This document shows, in pieces, positions 4,565 to 5,726 of a stretch of 5,726 nt of DNA. A program made the position numbers and the translations under genes. This DNA is from Pyrinomonadaceae bacterium (GTDB taxonomy: Bacteria > Acidobacteriota > Blastocatellia > Pyrinomonadales > Pyrinomonadaceae). A model generated the notes under the pieces. The model worked only from the letters and a program-made list of their open reading frames with translations, made no database searches and was not told the origin of the DNA. The DNA lies in NCBI GenBank assembly GCA_014379795.1, contig JACMLC010000542.1, positions 1 to 5,726 on the forward strand, read 5' to 3'. Each line of letters starts with the position of its first letter. Position 1 is the stretch's first letter.

Positions 4565-5610
4565 ATCAAGCTCCACAAATCGTCGCTAAAATGTTCGACG
4601 TGTCTGCGCGTGAGAGGCTGGCGCAGCATCTCGCGCAGCATCATGCCGTGAAGGATAAAAATATACACGCGCTGACCCCGGATGCTTCGACCAGAGAATA
4701 TTTTCGCATCCCATGGAAGCGCGGGCATGCCGTCGCCTGTGTGTATCCTGAACCGTTCGACCCGGAATTTCATCCGTATCTGGATGTCACGCGCCTCTTT
4801 TCAGAAGTCGGTTTGCCTGTCCCTGAAATACTCGCTGTGGACGGGGCGAGCGGCATCATCGTGCAAGAGGATTTGGGCGACGGGCAGTTGTACAGAGTGA
4901 TGGAAACGGCAAACGAAGAGGAGCATGAATCGTATCAGGAGCGCGCCATCAGCCTGATCGCAGAAATACAGGCCGCCACGCAAACAGCTTTTGACAGAAA
5001 ATCCATTGCCAGCCGCCTCGCCTTTGATGAAGCAAAGCTTTCGTGGGAGCTTCAGTTTTTTATGGAGCATTATTTCCAGAGCTTGCGCCATGAAACCCTG
5101 ACGCACGGCGAGGCTGCCGAGCTGAAAGTCGAGATGAATGATATTGCCGCAGAGCTTGCGGCACGCCCGCGCGTTCTCTGTCATCGCGATTACCATTCCG
5201 CCAATTTGATGGTGGACAGAAAGGATCGCCTGCGGATTGTGGATCATCAGGACGCGCGCATGGGGCCTGCGAGTTACGATCTGGTCTCGCTGCTGTTAGA
5301 CCGCCAGCTTGAGATGCCATCGCTCGCGGAGATTCGCGCACACCGGCTTTACCTGCTCGAAGAAAGGCGGCTGCGAGGACTTGAAGCGCTTGACCCGGAT
5401 GAGTTTGCGCGGGAATTTCGCTTGATGACAGTCCAGCGCGGCCTCAAAGCCATCGGAACTTTTTCTTATCAAACAGCCCTGTGCGGGCGCGGCGAAACCT
5501 ACGCTCAATACATCGAGCCGACTTTTCAAATCGTGCTTCAGGCAACAGAATGGCTCGACCGCTTTCCCGTATTGCGACGAACTATCAAACAAAGATTGGA
5601 CGGAACTTAA
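4561..5610 (+). CDS. amgK: AmgK-like anomeric sugar kinase (aminoglycoside phosphotransferase fold)
   Basis: This 349-residue cytoplasmic protein has the APH/choline-kinase fold. Residues 38-49 (LTPDASTREYFR) correspond to the AmgK 'GDAS-x-R-x-YFR' nucleotide loop, 'GIIVQEDLGDGQLY' to the hinge segment, HRDYHSANL (208-216) to the Brenner catalytic loop with catalytic Asp210 and metal-site Asn215, and VDHQDARMGPASYDL (227-241) to the metal-binding Asp228 segment, close to the 'DFQDAxxGPxxYDL' typical of AmgK. AmgK phosphorylates MurNAc and GlcNAc at C1 with ATP in cell wall recycling; the product would feed the nucleotidyltransferase encoded upstream. In Pseudomonas the kinase gene precedes murU, so the order here is reversed. 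The length is normal for the family. The ATG at 4561 is the first possible ATG after an in-frame stop at 4525, but its nearest purine-rich run (AAGGGGAAAG, 4526-4535) is about 25 nt away. The ATG at 4591 is an alternative that removes ten residues and keeps every motif. Substrate is inferred from family and context. Confidence 0.8.
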   Translation: MNQAPQIVAKMFDVSARERLAQHLAQHHAVKDKNIHALTPDASTREYFRIPWKRGHAVACVYPEPFDPEFHPYLDVTRLFSEVGLPVPEILAVDGASGIIVQEDLGDGQLYRVMETANEEEHESYQERAISLIAEIQAATQTAFDRKSIASRLAFDEAKLSWELQFFMEHYFQSLRHETLTHGEAAELKVEMNDIAAELAARPRVLCHRDYHSANLMVDRKDRLRIVDHQDARMGPASYDLVSLLLDRQLEMPSLAEIRAHRLYLLEERRLRGLEALDPDEFAREFRLMTVQRGLKAIGTFSYQTALCGRGETYAQYIEPTFQIVLQATEWLDRFPVLRRTIKQRLDGT

Positions 5611-5611
5611 C

Positions 5612-5684
5612 AGTAATGAGTAATGAGTGATGAGTGATGAGAGACATGCTGTTACTCATCACTCATCACTCATCACTTATCACT
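5612..5684. repeat. Heptamer-based inverted repeat (TGATGAG type) filling an intergenic gap
   Basis: The left arm 5612-5641 and right arm 5655-5684 are reverse complements at 27 of 30 positions with a 13-nt loop (AGACATGCTGTTA). The left arm is four heptamers (TAATGAG twice, then TGATGAG twice). The right arm is CTCATCA three times followed by CTTATCA and CTTATGA, so the pattern runs into the next ATG at 5686. The arm mismatches are A/G exchanges in the outer repeat units. It starts 1 nt after the kinase stop codon and ends 1 nt before the next start codon. As RNA it would form a long hairpin between the genes, but no T tract follows, so an ordinary intrinsic terminator is unlikely. Confidence 0.88.
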
Positions 5685-5685
5685 T

Positions 5686-5726
5686 ATGAAGCAGACATAC
5701 ATTGACGAGTTATCGAAACATGCCGG
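5686..5726 (+). CDS. 5' fragment of a CDS, possibly asparaginyl-tRNA synthetase (3' end outside window)
   Basis: An ATG at 5686 opens a frame of 13 complete codons, MKQTYIDELSKHA, followed by a partial Gly codon at the window edge. The start resembles the N-terminus of asparaginyl-tRNA synthetases, which commonly read like 'TYIxxLxxxVGxEVxLxGW' before the OB-fold anticodon-binding domain, so that is the best guess. Too little is visible to exclude another OB-fold protein. There is no Shine-Dalgarno: the bases upstream are the right arm of the inverted repeat, whose last unit supplies the start codon. No other in-frame start exists between the in-frame stop at 5638 and this ATG. Confidence 0.5.
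   Translation, partial: MKQTYIDELSKHA

Noticed and set aside
4348..4773. Antisense open frame of 141 codons across the transferase-kinase junction
   Set aside because: It overlaps two supported genes, ends in a low-complexity Ala/Pro/Leu/Gln tail and shows no known motif; a shadow is the simplest explanation.

Overview
The window (about 50% GC, all genes on the + strand) looks like a chromosomal housekeeping segment of a Gram-negative-type bacterium, most likely an Acidobacteriota of the Blastocatellia/Pyrinomonadaceae type. That placement is inference. It rests on the secreted LVIVD protein with a C-terminal array of 'DxDGDGKTDIAVFRPSxGxWYI' repeats, on the nucleotidyltransferase/AmgK-like kinase pair, and on intergenic palindromes built from 7-8 nt units. 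No mobile element, CRISPR array, tRNA or rRNA was seen.

Layout. 1-252: 3' end of a long-chain polyprenyl diphosphate synthase gene. 253-358: a gap almost filled by a GATTTGC-type inverted repeat. 359-964: a coiled-coil plus HARE-HTH winged-helix protein. 965-1145: a gap with a near-consensus sigma70 promoter and a good ribosome binding site. 1146-3197: a secreted protein with a seven-bladed LVIVD propeller followed by six FG-GAP/VCBS-like calcium-loop repeats. 3198-3461: a strong intrinsic terminator and then a CACAGAG-type inverted repeat. 3462-4448: a sugar-1-phosphate nucleotidyltransferase with a C-terminal left-handed beta-helix. 4449-4560: a short gap with a promoter-like element and a possible 25- to 39-codon leader ORF that overlaps both neighbours by ATGA. 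4561-5610: an AmgK-like anomeric sugar kinase. 5611-5685: a gap filled by a TGATGAG-type inverted repeat. 5686-end: first codons of another gene, possibly asparaginyl-tRNA synthetase.

How the genes may work together. The nucleotidyltransferase and the kinase form a plausible two-step salvage route: sugar to sugar-1-phosphate to NDP-sugar, as in AmgK/MurU recycling of N-acetylmuramic acid in Pseudomonas, but with the gene order reversed. The nucleotidyltransferase has Lys and Glu where the family usually has its two metal-binding Asp residues, so its chemistry needs testing. The LVIVD protein is a separate transcription unit with its own promoter and terminator.

Most worth a second look: three unrelated heptamer/octamer palindromes, each just upstream of a start codon that lacks a Shine-Dalgarno; the ATGA-bounded small ORF before the kinase; the altered metal ligands in the nucleotidyltransferase; and a one-per-blade histidine series in the propeller protein.
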